64,000 bases of DNA, taken from contig NC_067207.1 of the NCBI RefSeq assembly GCF_026262505.1, positions 30,720,082-30,784,081 of the forward strand, read 5' to 3'. This stretch comes from Trichomonas vaginalis G3 (taxonomy: Eukaryota; Parabasalia; Trichomonadida; Trichomonadidae). The notes under the pieces were generated by a model. It searched no databases and was not told the DNA's origin. It worked only from the letters and a program-made list of their open reading frames with translations. A program made the position numbers and the translations under genes. Shown in pieces: positions 39,572 through 47,882 of this stretch (its first letter is position 1; each line of letters begins with the position of its first letter).

Positions 39572-39814
39572 ATGGGTTTCTTCAGTAGTATTGGAAACTT
39601 CTTCAGAAGAGTTGGAAGAGGTATATGGAATGGAATAAAAACCGTAGGAAGAGGAATTTGGAACGGAGTCAAAAATATTGGTAAAAGAGTAGGTCAGTTC
39701 GTTGGTATTATACCTAAAGACCCTGAACCAGAAGAACAAGCTCCTGTTATACAACAGCCTGAACCTGCACCACAGTCAAGTTGGCAACCAAATCCAACAC
39801 CTCAACCGTATTAA
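39572..39814 (+). CDS. Small amphipathic protein with basic helix repeats
   Basis: An 80-residue frame. The first 45 residues hold three similar segments (F-F-R-R-V-G-R-G-I-W-N-G-I, T-V-G-R-G-I-W-N-G-V, N-I-G-K-R-V-G-Q-F-V), each with bulky hydrophobics on one side and K/R on the other. The rest is a P/Q/E-rich tail. The form recalls minor virion proteins with a membrane-active N-terminus, but this is only analogy. It starts after TTTTTACATATAGTAA and its stop faces the convergent gene 39,818-40,666, three bases apart. Confidence 0.55.
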   Translation: MGFFSSIGNFFRRVGRGIWNGIKTVGRGIWNGVKNIGKRVGQFVGIIPKDPEPEEQAPVIQQPEPAPQSSWQPNPTPQPY

Positions 39815-39817
39815 AAA

Positions 39818-40666
39818 TTATATTTTTACCGTTCGATAGTAGTTGTATATGAAACTAAGTTCTAAGTACAACGCATGGTATAATGGAACTATTCTCTTTC
39901 TTCCATCTGTTGTAAACCATACTTGAAAGTCTGAAATACTTCCACTTGGTGGTTCGTATAACTTTGTAGGTTTTTCGTAAAAGTCATTTGCCAAGCATAA
40001 AAAAGAGTTTTGTGCACCAGAAAATGAAGCATGAACGATAATAGCATCTGAGTCGAAAACATTTTCATATATTCCATTAGGGTTTTCGACTTCATAAAAG
40101 TCCGGGTGTACTGGATATTCTGCAGGCTGATTTAACATCCTCATAAATCTATACCATGCCAAGTTGTTATATTTTGTAGAAATATAAACGTTTTCTCCAA
40201 GGTCTTCTATTCTATTGATTTTAACAGTTGCATTTTTCCTGTCATATATAATATCGAGATGGTACTCTCCCTCGTCAATGTTATACTGGTTTGCATATTC
40301 GATATAGATGTCGTTTATTTTTTCTTGAAAAGCTTGAAGAGTTGTTTCTAAGTTTACAAGCAAATTCACTTGTAAAAGTTTTCCCTGTTCAAATTTCTCA
40401 TACATACGTTTTTCTTTGTTATAGTATCGAACTTCAAAACCGACTGTAAATGGGAAACCATGTATGGCTTCTGAAATGAACTTCATTCTACGAAAGCCAA
40501 TAGCTTTTGTGACAGATGGGTCTCTTAACCATCTTAACGGGTAGTCAAAACGATAGCCTTCATGCTTTACGGTCTCTGTCTCAAACTTTTGACCGACATT
40601 GGTAAAAAGTTCATCTAATGGTTTAGTTGTAGCAACTCTTGAATTTTCTTTTTCTATTGAAAGCAT
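39818..40666 (-). CDS. Jelly-roll-like virion protein candidate (paralogue 1)
   Basis: A 282-residue frame rich in short beta-type segments. Its early motif FDYPLRWLRDPSVTKAIGFR matches in layout YEYPRHWVEYVGGEKAIEIR in the protein at 44,054 and FKFPTDWIVNINEEKYIGIT in the one at 60,784: aromatic-x-x-P-x-x-W, then K-x-I. So three paralogues lie in one element. Polintons carry a penton-type single jelly-roll protein of this size; these may be it or relatives, but the fold is inferred. The gene shares an 18-bp divergent spacer with the fibre gene. Confidence 0.6.
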   Translation of the reverse strand: MLSIEKENSRVATTKPLDELFTNVGQKFETETVKHEGYRFDYPLRWLRDPSVTKAIGFRRMKFISEAIHGFPFTVGFEVRYYNKEKRMYEKFEQGKLLQVNLLVNLETTLQAFQEKINDIYIEYANQYNIDEGEYHLDIIYDRKNATVKINRIEDLGENVYISTKYNNLAWYRFMRMLNQPAEYPVHPDFYEVENPNGIYENVFDSDAIIVHASFSGAQNSFLCLANDFYEKPTKLYEPPSGSISDFQVWFTTDGRKRIVPLYHALYLELSFIYNYYRTVKI

Positions 40667-40684
40667 ATTTTATCTAGAATAAAA
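40667..40684. promoter_or_regulatory. 18-bp divergent promoter
   Basis: The sequence ATTTTATCTAGAATAAAA lies between two start codons. Read either way it gives the element box: TTTTATCTAGAATAAAA before the plus gene, TTTTATTCTAGATAAAAT before the minus gene. It is nearly self-complementary. Confidence 0.6.
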
Positions 40685-42016
40685 ATGTCAAATGAAACAG
40701 CGTCTATGAGAGAAATACAACACAACCGACAACTCATTATACAAGCTCTAAATAAGAACACAACAAACTTTTCAAACTATTCTAAGATATCTGAGTCATT
40801 GAAAGAAGGAAACTTAAAACTGACATTAAACCCAATGACAGATGAGTTTCTGTTTCAAGACAATAAGAACCATACTGTTTGTATAAATCCAACAAAAGGA
40901 ACTTTAAACGAGAAACCTATAAATGAACTTCTTTTGAAAGCAGATGTTGGCAACAAAGCTGACAAAGAATATGTAGACGATGCAATAGCAAAAGAAGAAG
41001 AAAGAGCTAACAAAGCTTATGCAACAAAAGAACATACTCATCCTGAACTAGCAGACAAAACATATGTTGACAATAAAATGTCAAGTGAAGTGACAAGAGC
41101 TGAAAACGAATATTCTAAAAAGACTCATACACATACCATTGCAAATATTACAAACTTACAAGAAACCTTAAACAGTAAAAGTGCCGTTGGACATACACAT
41201 ACCATTGCAAATATTACAAACTTACAAGAAACCTTAAACAGTAAAAGTGCCGTTGGACATACACATTCTATATCTGAAATAACAGACTTAAACGTTAGCC
41301 TTGAAAAGAAAGCAGACAAGAACCATACACATACAAGTTTCACAACTGTTGGTATAGAAAGTATTGAAGGAACGGTTGAAGAACCTGATGGGGATGTATT
41401 ATATTGGAAACCTCCTAACTTTCCACAAGGTTTAACATCGGATGACGACATAACGACGATGAAAAACATTAGATGTAAAGATGTTTATGTCATGAAGGAT
41501 GAAAATAACGTTAAATTCACTGCTCAAGATTTATATGACAAGAAAGCAGACAAAACAGAGCTTCAAACATTAAAGACGGAAATACTTCAAACATTATATC
41601 CTATAGGCTCTATTTATACGTCAATGAACTCTACCAGACCAGAAACAGTTCTGGGTTTTGGAACTTGGACTCAAATAGTCGACAGGTTTTTGTATTGTGC
41701 AAACTCTTCAAAGGAAACAGGTGGAAGTAAAACGATTTCAGGTGAAAACTTACCTGCGCACAGTCACTACATAGATTTAAGTACATCTCAAGCAGGTTGG
41801 CATAGTCATAGATATTGGAATTGGTCAGCAATGACAAAAGGTAAAGGATATGATGTTAAAGACAACGTTCAGTTTGCTATAAATTGTTACTGGAGTAACA
41901 CTGAGGGAGGAGGAAACCATACACATCGCGTTTCGGGATATACGCAAACAACGGGACAAAGTAAAGACTACATGCCACCTTACATGACAGTTTACGCATG
42001 GTATAGAAATGCTTAG
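40685..42016 (+). CDS. Tail-fibre-like protein with collar domain
   Basis: A 443-residue frame. The shaft (about 80-220) has repeated H-T-H-T-I-A-N-I-T-N-L-Q-E-T-L-N-S-K units, two of them identical over 26 residues, of the kind seen in phage fibre shafts. From about 295 a collar domain follows: PIGSIYTSMNSTRPETVLGF, FLYCANSS, TGGSK, LPAHSHY, GGGNHTHR and the end MPPYMTVYAWYRNA. The His-x-His motifs bind metal along fibre axes in phage T4 gp12; this is family knowledge. Close relative of the region 47,883-50,876. The adjacent integrase remnant on the other strand overlaps its stop. Confidence 0.75.
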   Translation: MSNETASMREIQHNRQLIIQALNKNTTNFSNYSKISESLKEGNLKLTLNPMTDEFLFQDNKNHTVCINPTKGTLNEKPINELLLKADVGNKADKEYVDDAIAKEEERANKAYATKEHTHPELADKTYVDNKMSSEVTRAENEYSKKTHTHTIANITNLQETLNSKSAVGHTHTIANITNLQETLNSKSAVGHTHSISEITDLNVSLEKKADKNHTHTSFTTVGIESIEGTVEEPDGDVLYWKPPNFPQGLTSDDDITTMKNIRCKDVYVMKDENNVKFTAQDLYDKKADKTELQTLKTEILQTLYPIGSIYTSMNSTRPETVLGFGTWTQIVDRFLYCANSSKETGGSKTISGENLPAHSHYIDLSTSQAGWHSHRYWNWSAMTKGKGYDVKDNVQFAINCYWSNTEGGGNHTHRVSGYTQTTGQSKDYMPPYMTVYAWYRNA

Positions 42017-42633
42017 TCGTCATTTTCAACTTCTTTAGCATATTCGTCAGGAGTTGTCTTATATTTGTTAGGAACTGTCTTTGAAAGTATACCACCTTGA
42101 ACTTTGACAAGTTTGAAACGAGGTCTGACAATAGTAGTTTTATCTTCTGCTTGCAGTCTGTACATTTTGCCATGTTTGCCTAAAACTTCATAATATTCTC
42201 TTGTATACTTTCTTCTATTTTTACGAACACGAACGTGAGTACCTGTCGGGTTCCCATTGTTGTCATAGTCAATAGTATTTTCATATGGGTCGCGTTTGGG
42301 TATTTCTATTTTTACTTTGTCACCTTTCTGAAGTTTGAAGCCCGGCATTCTTTCTTGTTTGTCTCTTTTGACTAAATTATTAAATATATAGTCTTTCTCT
42401 AAGTCAGGGTTGTTTTTCATTTCTTCGGGGGAGTGGTTTCCCAAACCTTTTTGTTTACGGCTATTGTAAATATTTAAAACTTGTCTCATCTTTGCCATGG
42501 AGAAGTGTCTATACTTGTCGTCATATGACATTTCATTTGCTTCACCACCTTGTGGTTGGTTTAAGTCTCTTAACATTTTTATACAACCGTCAATGACACC
42601 AAGAGCAGAATGGTTTTGGTAGTTAGTATACAA
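42013..42633 (-). pseudogene. Partial integrase (C-terminal half)
   Basis: Begins in the last core helix of an rve integrase (S-A-L-G-V-I-D-G-C-I-K-M-L-R-D-L-N), continues with the N-I-Y-N-S-R-K-Q-K-G-L-G-N-H-S-P block and a KLQKGDKVKIEIPKRD beta domain like that of the integrase at 50,917. The front half of the domain is absent, so it is a remnant. With the neighbouring fibre gene it mirrors the fibre-integrase pair at 47,883-52,002. Confidence 0.7.
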
Positions 42634-42640
42634 GTCTCGT

Positions 42641-42667
42641 GTACGGAGGCACTGCGTTCCTCCGTAC
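42641..42667. repeat. Hairpin beside the integrase remnant
   Basis: GTACGGAGG-CACTGCGTT-CCTCCGTAC, perfect 9-bp stem with a 9-base loop. Larger than the usual mini-hairpins. Confidence 0.8.
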
Positions 42668-42838
42668 GCAATACTTGTGAATTTGACACTTTACAAAACC
42701 GTTAACGTATATTTTACAACACAAACGACAACACTAATTTAACCTTAAATATTTATAAAGCCGCCAACCACTTCACCTCACTAATGAAAAAATAAACGTT
42801 TTCACAAACGACTTCACTAATGTAAAAAATAAACGTTC

Positions 42839-43159
42839 TCACTTACAAAAGTATTGCAACTCCTCCCATTGCTGTGCTTCACATAACAGCTCATAATCTT
42901 CTGACTCACTTTCTTCTTCATATAGGTCAAAATCACTGTCAAAATAAATGTTAGTAAGTTTTGACAAAGCTAATGAAACACGTTTACCGTTTGTATCGTA
43001 TGCTTGTATAAACTTTCCATTCTTCATTCCTTCATAAACGCTCAAACTAACTTTACCCTTTCTCCCTCGTATCTGATAGAATGTATTTTCACGAGGAACG
43101 AAGAACAAATTCTTGAACTCATGACCGTTGTAGTTTGTTATCTCAATAGTTTTCGTCAT
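42839..43159 (-). CDS. Small acidic element protein, unknown
   Basis: A 106-residue frame starting right after TTTTATTTTTATATAA. The first 75 residues look like a compact beta domain (F-Y-Q-I-R-G-R-K-G-K-V-S-L-S-V-Y-E), followed by an acidic stretch (E-E-E-S-E-S-E-D) and an aromatic end. A repeated leader (CACTAATG, A run, ATAAACGTT) lies downstream at 42,777-42,838. No family recognised. Confidence 0.5.
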   Translation of the reverse strand: MTKTIEITNYNGHEFKNLFFVPRENTFYQIRGRKGKVSLSVYEGMKNGKFIQAYDTNGKRVSLALSKLTNIYFDSDFDLYEEESESEDYELLCEAQQWEELQYFCK

Positions 43160-43257
43160 TTATATAAAAATAAAATAAAAAATAAACTTAAAAATTAATG
43201 ATATCACCACCCTCACACGTATGAAAACATAGCACAAAAATAATGTTTATGTTAGAA

Positions 43258-43271
43258 TGTTAGATCTAACA
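43258..43271. promoter_or_regulatory. 14-bp palindrome in an intergenic spacer
   Basis: TGTTAGATCTAACA is a perfect palindrome and TTAGA/TCTAAC words recur three more times within 45 bases (43,250-43,294). This could be a binding site cluster; its role is unknown. Confidence 0.4.
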
Positions 43272-43303
43272 CGTTTTCTAACCTCATTTCTAACCTGTTG
43301 AAT

Positions 43304-43831
43304 TCATTGCTTTATAACTCTCTTCCTTGGTTTCTTTTTAGTTGCTTTCTTCACGTCTGTCTCCAACTTGACTGTCTTTCTTCTTCGTCCATAATAATAC
43401 CAATTACTTCCACCAGTCAATGGGTCAAATGGTCGTTCATAAGGGTTTCCATACATTCCATAAGGTCCGTATGGATAAACCGCTGGTGGAGAAGAAACAT
43501 TTTCTTTAGTTCCATCGACTCTATTTAAATGCATTGTTTCACCTTTCATCTGGTCATTAAAGTCTTTTGCGTGTTTTGCAAACTCATCGTCCTTTCCTAA
43601 AGCATTTTCTGACTCAGTCGCAACCAAATTGGATGCTTTATTTATGAGCCCTATTTTATTTAATCTTAACTTCTTTGCAACCCAGCCTCCAATCTTCCCT
43701 TTATTTGCATCTAATGTCTTCGAAACCCTTCCTCCACTCATTTTATTTACTGCGTCATAAGCCCCAAGTGCTTTTGCTCCAAATGCTAATGCTTTTGTTC
43801 CCATTGCGCCTAAAGCTGTCCAAGCTACCAT
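43304..43831 (-). CDS. Basic Gly/Ala-rich element protein, minor virion candidate
   Basis: A 175-residue frame. Residues 1-60 are A/G/K-rich with amphipathic character (ALGAMGTKALAFGAKALGAY, then G-K-I-G-G-W-V-A-K-K-L-R-L). The middle is Y/P/G-rich (YPYGPYGMYGNPYERPFDP), and the C-terminus is strongly basic (KKATKKKPRKRV). Basic tails of this kind occur in core proteins that bind DNA inside capsids; this is an inference. It is the last of three tightly packed minus-strand genes (43,304-44,860) whose coding parts abut. Confidence 0.55.
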   Translation of the reverse strand: MVAWTALGAMGTKALAFGAKALGAYDAVNKMSGGRVSKTLDANKGKIGGWVAKKLRLNKIGLINKASNLVATESENALGKDDEFAKHAKDFNDQMKGETMHLNRVDGTKENVSSPPAVYPYGPYGMYGNPYERPFDPLTGGSNWYYYGRRRKTVKLETDVKKATKKKPRKRVIKQ

Positions 43832-44053
43832 TTACACCATATTAAAATCATCTCTCTTCAATATTATCTCATAAAAGTTCTCGTTACTGGAGAAAGTCAA
43901 TGAAACATAAACATTCTCATGGCTTCGCCTCACCGCTTTGCGGCTATCTAACTTCTTTCTTATCTCATCTATACGCTTCAAAATGTCTGAACAATTGCTA
44001 ACATCTTCTACAACAGTTATTTCATCATGAATGACCTTCAAGAACAAGCTCAT
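43832..44053 (-). CDS. Very small element protein with a hairpin-encoded segment
   Basis: A 73-residue frame packed end to end between its neighbours (no spacer on either side). The segment S-R-K-A-V-R-R-S-H is encoded by a double mini-hairpin (43,921-43,943). The remaining text (SLFLKVIHDEITVVEDV, then YVSLTFSSNENFYEII) looks like a small globular protein. No family recognised. Confidence 0.45.
   Translation of the reverse strand: MSLFLKVIHDEITVVEDVSNCSDILKRIDEIRKKLDSRKAVRRSHENVYVSLTFSSNENFYEIILKRDDFNMV
43921..43943. repeat. Double mini-hairpin inside a reading frame
   Basis: GGC-TTC-GCC (43,921-43,929) and CCGC-TTT-GCGG (43,933-43,943), within the 73-codon gene. The first is the weakest member, only three pairs. 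Confidence 0.6.
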
Positions 44054-44860
44054 TTAATATGCTATTAAAATCATCTCAATAATGAGTCCATCCTTTCCAT
44101 CTTTAGGTAGCACAACATCTTTCATTGAAGAAGGTTCGACAAGTCTTATGTTAAACTTACTGACAAAGTTTGTTATACTATAATGCTTCGGCGGCGAATA
44201 CATGTAGTTTGAAAGACATAATATAGATTCTTCAGCAAATTCACTTATACTGGATTTTATAACAATGTTCTCACGAGACCAAATACCACCAATTGACAAT
44301 CTTGTAAGCAATCCTGCTGAACCTTCTACTGTAAACGTCGATGGTAACATTCCACGAAGGTCATCTATTGACATCTTTGAGTCACTGAATTTAAATATTT
44401 TCTTAAAGCAATCGTCATTATCTAACCATGCAATAGCTTTGAAGTTTTCATTCGAATATACATCTGCTTCATTAAATGTAAAACCTGACTTCTTTGCAGA
44501 GACGACTTTAAAATCTATTGCATTTGTTTCAAAATTATATACTATGGTAACTTCTGAAGGTAATGGATGTCCTTCCGCAGTCAGTTGTTCTCTCACTACC
44601 GTTTGAAGCTTTGTGTTAAAAACTTTCATGTCATCTCCTGTGTCTAGGTTCACATACACAGCAACAGGAAAACTATCTTGCTTCTTTGTTTCATCATTAT
44701 ACCTCAAAACATTAAAGTTCTTCAATAATATTGTCCTTCCTGCTGGAATACTTCTAACTTGTCTTATTTCAATAGCTTTCTCACCTCCTACATACTCTAC
44801 CCAGTGTCTTGGATATTCATAAGTATACTGACTTTCTTGAATTTTGGTTGGTTTCATCAT
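44054..44860 (-). CDS. Jelly-roll-like virion protein candidate (paralogue 2)
   Basis: From the ATG at 44,860 it has 268 residues; an ATG at 44,986 would add 42 but overlap the ATPase gene on the other strand. The signature YEYPRHWVEYVGGEKAIEIR is shared in layout with the proteins at 39,818 and 60,784. Beta-rich text follows (PVAVYVNLDTGDD, VTIVYNFETNAIDFKVVSAK), with the end DGLIIEMILIAY resembling the closing strands of the other two (H-A-L-Y-L-E-L-S-F-I and C-L-Y-I-E-A-Q-L-L). Probable minor capsid or penton relative. Confidence 0.6.
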   Translation of the reverse strand: MMKPTKIQESQYTYEYPRHWVEYVGGEKAIEIRQVRSIPAGRTILLKNFNVLRYNDETKKQDSFPVAVYVNLDTGDDMKVFNTKLQTVVREQLTAEGHPLPSEVTIVYNFETNAIDFKVVSAKKSGFTFNEADVYSNENFKAIAWLDNDDCFKKIFKFSDSKMSIDDLRGMLPSTFTVEGSAGLLTRLSIGGIWSRENIVIKSSISEFAEESILCLSNYMYSPPKHYSITNFVSKFNIRLVEPSSMKDVVLPKDGKDGLIIEMILIAY

Positions 44861-44951
44861 AACGTGTTCATAGTATATCTTTATACTCTTGTCAGTTAGA
44901 CTCGGTGCTATGTTCTGAATATTTCTGACTTGTATTTTTAATGGAGATAAA

Positions 44952-45839
44952 ATGAAGCATTTAATACATGACGTAGATGAAGACATGAATGAAACTACAG
45001 ACAAACTTAACTCTTCTCTTATTCTTCCTTTCAGTAAGGACTATGAGTTCTGTTCAAATGGTGTTTATTTCTATTGTGGAAAGATGGGTTCAGGTAAGAC
45101 ATTTAACCTCATTCGTCATATACTCATAACAGAACGTTTAGGAAATGACTCATATTATGACCAAATCATTATATCAGCAACTTCAGACTCTATGGACTCA
45201 ACAGCGAAAACATTTATGTCAAAAGTTCAAGCCTCTGTCGTTAAAGTTCCAGATAGCGAACTCATTGAATTTCTTCAACGTTACATTCGACGTAAGAGGA
45301 AATATTATGCCATCGTTGAATTTATACAGTCAGGAATGCAAAAGACTTCTGAGGAGATGGAAAGAATTATTGACAAACACCACTTACGTCAGTACTCAGG
45401 AGTTTACGATATGAAACGACTGACAAACTACATTCTATCAAAACTTTCAAAATACCCCTTCAAAAAATATCCTTCAAACACTCTGCTCGTTTGTGACGAC
45501 TTCGCCGGAAAAGGTTTAGTGTCAAAGCCTGACTCACCATTAGCTAACATCATTACTAAAGTCAGACATTACCACTTAACTGTAGCAATACTTATGCAAA
45601 CATGGAGGTTTTTAGCTTTAAACATAAAACGTCTCATAACTGACTTCGTTATCTTTCAAGGTTTCTCACGTTATGATATTGAACTCATTTGGAAACAGTC
45701 AGGTATAACATTACCTTTTGAAGAAATTTGGGAAGCATATAAGTCTCTCATCTCTCCTCGTTCATACCTTGAGATTCATATCATGACTAATACCATTAAA
45801 GTCAAAAATATTCCATGGGAACGACCAACATTGTTTTAA
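44952..45839 (+). CDS. A32/FtsK-type genome packaging ATPase
   Basis: A 295-residue frame. Walker A is G-K-M-G-S-G-K-T (about residues 43-50), followed by QIIISATSDSMDSTAKTF; Walker B is L-L-V-C-D-D-F-A (about 180-187). A sensor-like stretch AILMQTWRFLALNIKRLITD and R-Y-D-I-E-L-I-W follow, which is typical of Polinton and virophage ATPases. It would pump element DNA into capsids. A typical Polinton hallmark; length normal. Start after TTTTTAATGGAGATAA. Confidence 0.85.
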   Translation: MKHLIHDVDEDMNETTDKLNSSLILPFSKDYEFCSNGVYFYCGKMGSGKTFNLIRHILITERLGNDSYYDQIIISATSDSMDSTAKTFMSKVQASVVKVPDSELIEFLQRYIRRKRKYYAIVEFIQSGMQKTSEEMERIIDKHHLRQYSGVYDMKRLTNYILSKLSKYPFKKYPSNTLLVCDDFAGKGLVSKPDSPLANIITKVRHYHLTVAILMQTWRFLALNIKRLITDFVIFQGFSRYDIELIWKQSGITLPFEEIWEAYKSLISPRSYLEIHIMTNTIKVKNIPWERPTLF

Positions 45840-45942
45840 AGTTTAACCTTCATTTGACTGATGGTAAACAAATTCCATGCATCTCTGTCGCCATTTCTGT
45901 TAATATTTCTGCTGTCATTCATATCATCCACTTCCCCATCCG

Positions 45943-46236
45943 TTAGCTTTGAGGATATGTGTTAGAATAGCTGTTCTTAAATGAAGGCTTCTCTCCCTTG
46001 AGAGCATAAACTCTATAACTTTCTGCATACTTTATGTTTGAACCTCCTGAGCCATCATTGACATAAATTTTTATAGGCTTCCACCCTTTGTTCATATTCC
46101 TGCTTCTTCCCTTAGCTCTTTTGTTCAGTAGTTCTACATCTTTATACACAGCACCTGTCTCAGTGAATTCAACAATATTTTCATTCGTTAGCTTTACATT
46201 CAAACCCTTGTCGAGTATATTGTTCATTTCATACAT
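45943..46236 (-). CDS. Small element protein, unknown
   Basis: From the inner ATG at 46,236 it has 97 residues; this start follows TTTTTATTCTATATG-like T-rich text shared with the divergent gene, while the frame-opening ATG at 46,353 would run through that gene. Contents: NNILDKGLNVKLTNENIVEF, then a basic stretch (N-K-R-A-K-G-R-S-R-N-M-N-K-G-W-K) and Y/S-rich end. No family recognised. Confidence 0.45.
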   Translation of the reverse strand: MYEMNNILDKGLNVKLTNENIVEFTETGAVYKDVELLNKRAKGRSRNMNKGWKPIKIYVNDGSGGSNIKYAESYRVYALKGEKPSFKNSYSNTYPQS

Positions 46237-46261
46237 ATAAAAGGTTTTTATTCTATATGAA

Positions 46262-46875
46262 ATGAGAAGCAAATCCATCTTAGCTGGTGCCGTTAATGTT
46301 CCAATTGAACCAACATCAAATGTTGACTCACGAACGACAAACAATATTGTCATAAAGAACTATAGTTCAGAGTGTTTGAAAGAAAAAGAACCAGAGCTGA
46401 AATCCGTGAATTTAAACTCAGCTTCAAACGCTAACGCTACATCAGATGTTAAGTTAGAGTATCCACCACTGGACCAAGTTCTTTCAAGAGAAGCCAACGA
46501 CAACCCTTACACAAATGTTCAAACAAATCCTTCAGATAACGTAGACCATTACCTTCTTCAGTTATACCAAACAATTTTACTCAAAGACGATAAGAAGCTT
46601 TTGACAAATCTTATAAGCAAGAACCAAATAATTCTAACAAAGGAGGACTTGAAAATGTTATATCACGAATAACAGGGAAACAATGTGTCATTGACTATCT
46701 CGACCCTGAAATCGAATGCTGTGGTCAAACGCCACCATTCATGAAAATAGGTAACATCCGCATCATTGAAACACCAGGAACTACAGGAGTTGAGTTTAAG
46801 TATAAATATTCGAACGAGTATACAAAACTTTCAACAGAATATAAACTTTGTTTGAAATATGTTTTAGTAAATTAA
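46262..46875 (+). pseudogene. Small element gene, probably broken once
   Basis: The front part is rich in N and S (L-N-S-A-S-N-A-N-A-T-S) with helical text Y-L-L-Q-L-Y-Q-T-I-L-L. Coding character continues in another frame to 46,875, with cysteines (E-C-C-G-Q-T-P-P-F) and the strand K-I-G-N-I-R-I-I-E-T-P-G. It starts 25 bp from the divergent gene at 46,236, with TTTTTATTCTATATGAA as leader. Family not recognised. Confidence 0.4.
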
Positions 46876-47141
46876 AGCAATTTGTAATATCTATCCAAAA
46901 CTTCTTCAACAGTATCGAACTCATCTTCATAATGCAAACCTAATCTTATTGACTTGGTGCAGTTCTCACTAACACAATATAGCGCTTTGCGCTCGGCGCC
47001 TTTGACGCCTTTTTCTGTTCTCTTGACTGACATAACTAATTCATTTGTTTCATCAAACAGCAACAACCAAAGTTCATGACCTAATACATAACATTCATAC
47101 TTTATATTTTTAGCTCTGAGTTCTCTTGTAAGCTGTTGCAT
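46872..47141 (-). CDS. Small element protein with a hairpin-encoded loop
   Basis: An 89-residue frame. It reads like a compact alpha/beta domain (YECYVLGHELWLLLFDE, then LHYEDEFDTVEEVLDRYYK). Between its halves the text K-G-V-K-G-A-E-R-K-A is encoded by a double mini-hairpin (46,981-47,009). The frame stays open across it. No family recognised. Confidence 0.5.
   Translation of the reverse strand: MQQLTRELRAKNIKYECYVLGHELWLLLFDETNELVMSVKRTEKGVKGAERKALYCVSENCTKSIRLGLHYEDEFDTVEEVLDRYYKLL
46981..47009. repeat. Double mini-hairpin inside a reading frame
   Basis: AGCGC-TTT-GCGCT (46,981-46,993), one base, then GGCGCC-TTT-GACGCC with one mismatch (46,995-47,009). Confidence 0.8.
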
Positions 47142-47190
47142 TTAATATTTTCTAAAAAGTCAACTTCAACAGTCATTCGCACTGGTGCCT

Positions 47191-47865
47191 TCAGTTTACA
47201 GGCTCTCCTTGAAAGTCAACAAGTCTGAATTGCATGTCTTTCAAATTATGAGGACTAATGCGAACCCATTTACCTAAATGAGTTGCTATGACAGGAACGT
47301 TTGGAATGAACATTGAATTGACTGCATAACAGAAGGATTTATATTCTACTGAACCTTTACTATTAACTCCTGAAATACCTGTGACATTAGCTATTTTTGA
47401 CTCAATGTATAAACAATTGCCATAACATACGTATGGAACAGATTTCATCTCAATCGTTTTGTCAACACTTTTCAAAGGAAATGTCATATGGTATGCTCCC
47501 AGAAGCAATTGAACTCTATGACTCATTCGTGTTATCTTAAACTCTTTCTTGCTACTGAACTTCAATGTTCCCTCAGAAGAGAGTTCGACATCTATGTTGT
47601 CAATAGTTTCTTCATTTATGAGAGTATCTATGACTCCAGCAATTTTATCTATTCTATACTCTGCTCTGTTAGGAAATGTTATAAAACTTCTTTTGTCATC
47701 TATTTCAAACTCCATGAAATCTGTTTCATCTGTTATGACAAAAGTTGCGATAGTATTGAAGTCAACAACTCTGAAAGCAAGCGCTTCATTCTGAAGACCT
47801 AAGTTTGTTTGTAGCTTTACTGTCCCGTATTCGTTTGGGTCTGTACTTTGCAAATAGAACAACAT
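47191..47865 (-). CDS. Penton-like / minor capsid protein candidate
   Basis: A 224-residue frame full of beta-type text (FMEFEIDDKRSFITFPNRAE, VELSSEGTLKFSSKKEFKI). The end V-R-I-S-P-H-N-L-K-D-M-Q-F-R-L-V-D-F-Q-G-E-P-V resembles the closing strands of Polinton and adenovirus-like minor capsid proteins, where a phrase like 'F-x-L-x-D-x-x-G-x-P-V' is usual. That similarity is remembered family knowledge, not searched. It differs from the three paralogues at 39,818, 44,054 and 60,784. Divergent from the fibre region, 17 bp apart. Confidence 0.55.
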   Translation of the reverse strand: MLFYLQSTDPNEYGTVKLQTNLGLQNEALAFRVVDFNTIATFVITDETDFMEFEIDDKRSFITFPNRAEYRIDKIAGVIDTLINEETIDNIDVELSSEGTLKFSSKKEFKITRMSHRVQLLLGAYHMTFPLKSVDKTIEMKSVPYVCYGNCLYIESKIANVTGISGVNSKGSVEYKSFCYAVNSMFIPNVPVIATHLGKWVRISPHNLKDMQFRLVDFQGEPVN

Positions 47866-47882
47866 TTTATTCTCATTAAAAT
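47866..47882. promoter_or_regulatory. 17-bp divergent promoter
   Basis: TTTATTCTCATTAAAAT separates two start codons. The minus reading ATTTTAATGAGAATAAA and plus reading both end in an A-run before ATG, as in other element starters. Confidence 0.5.
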
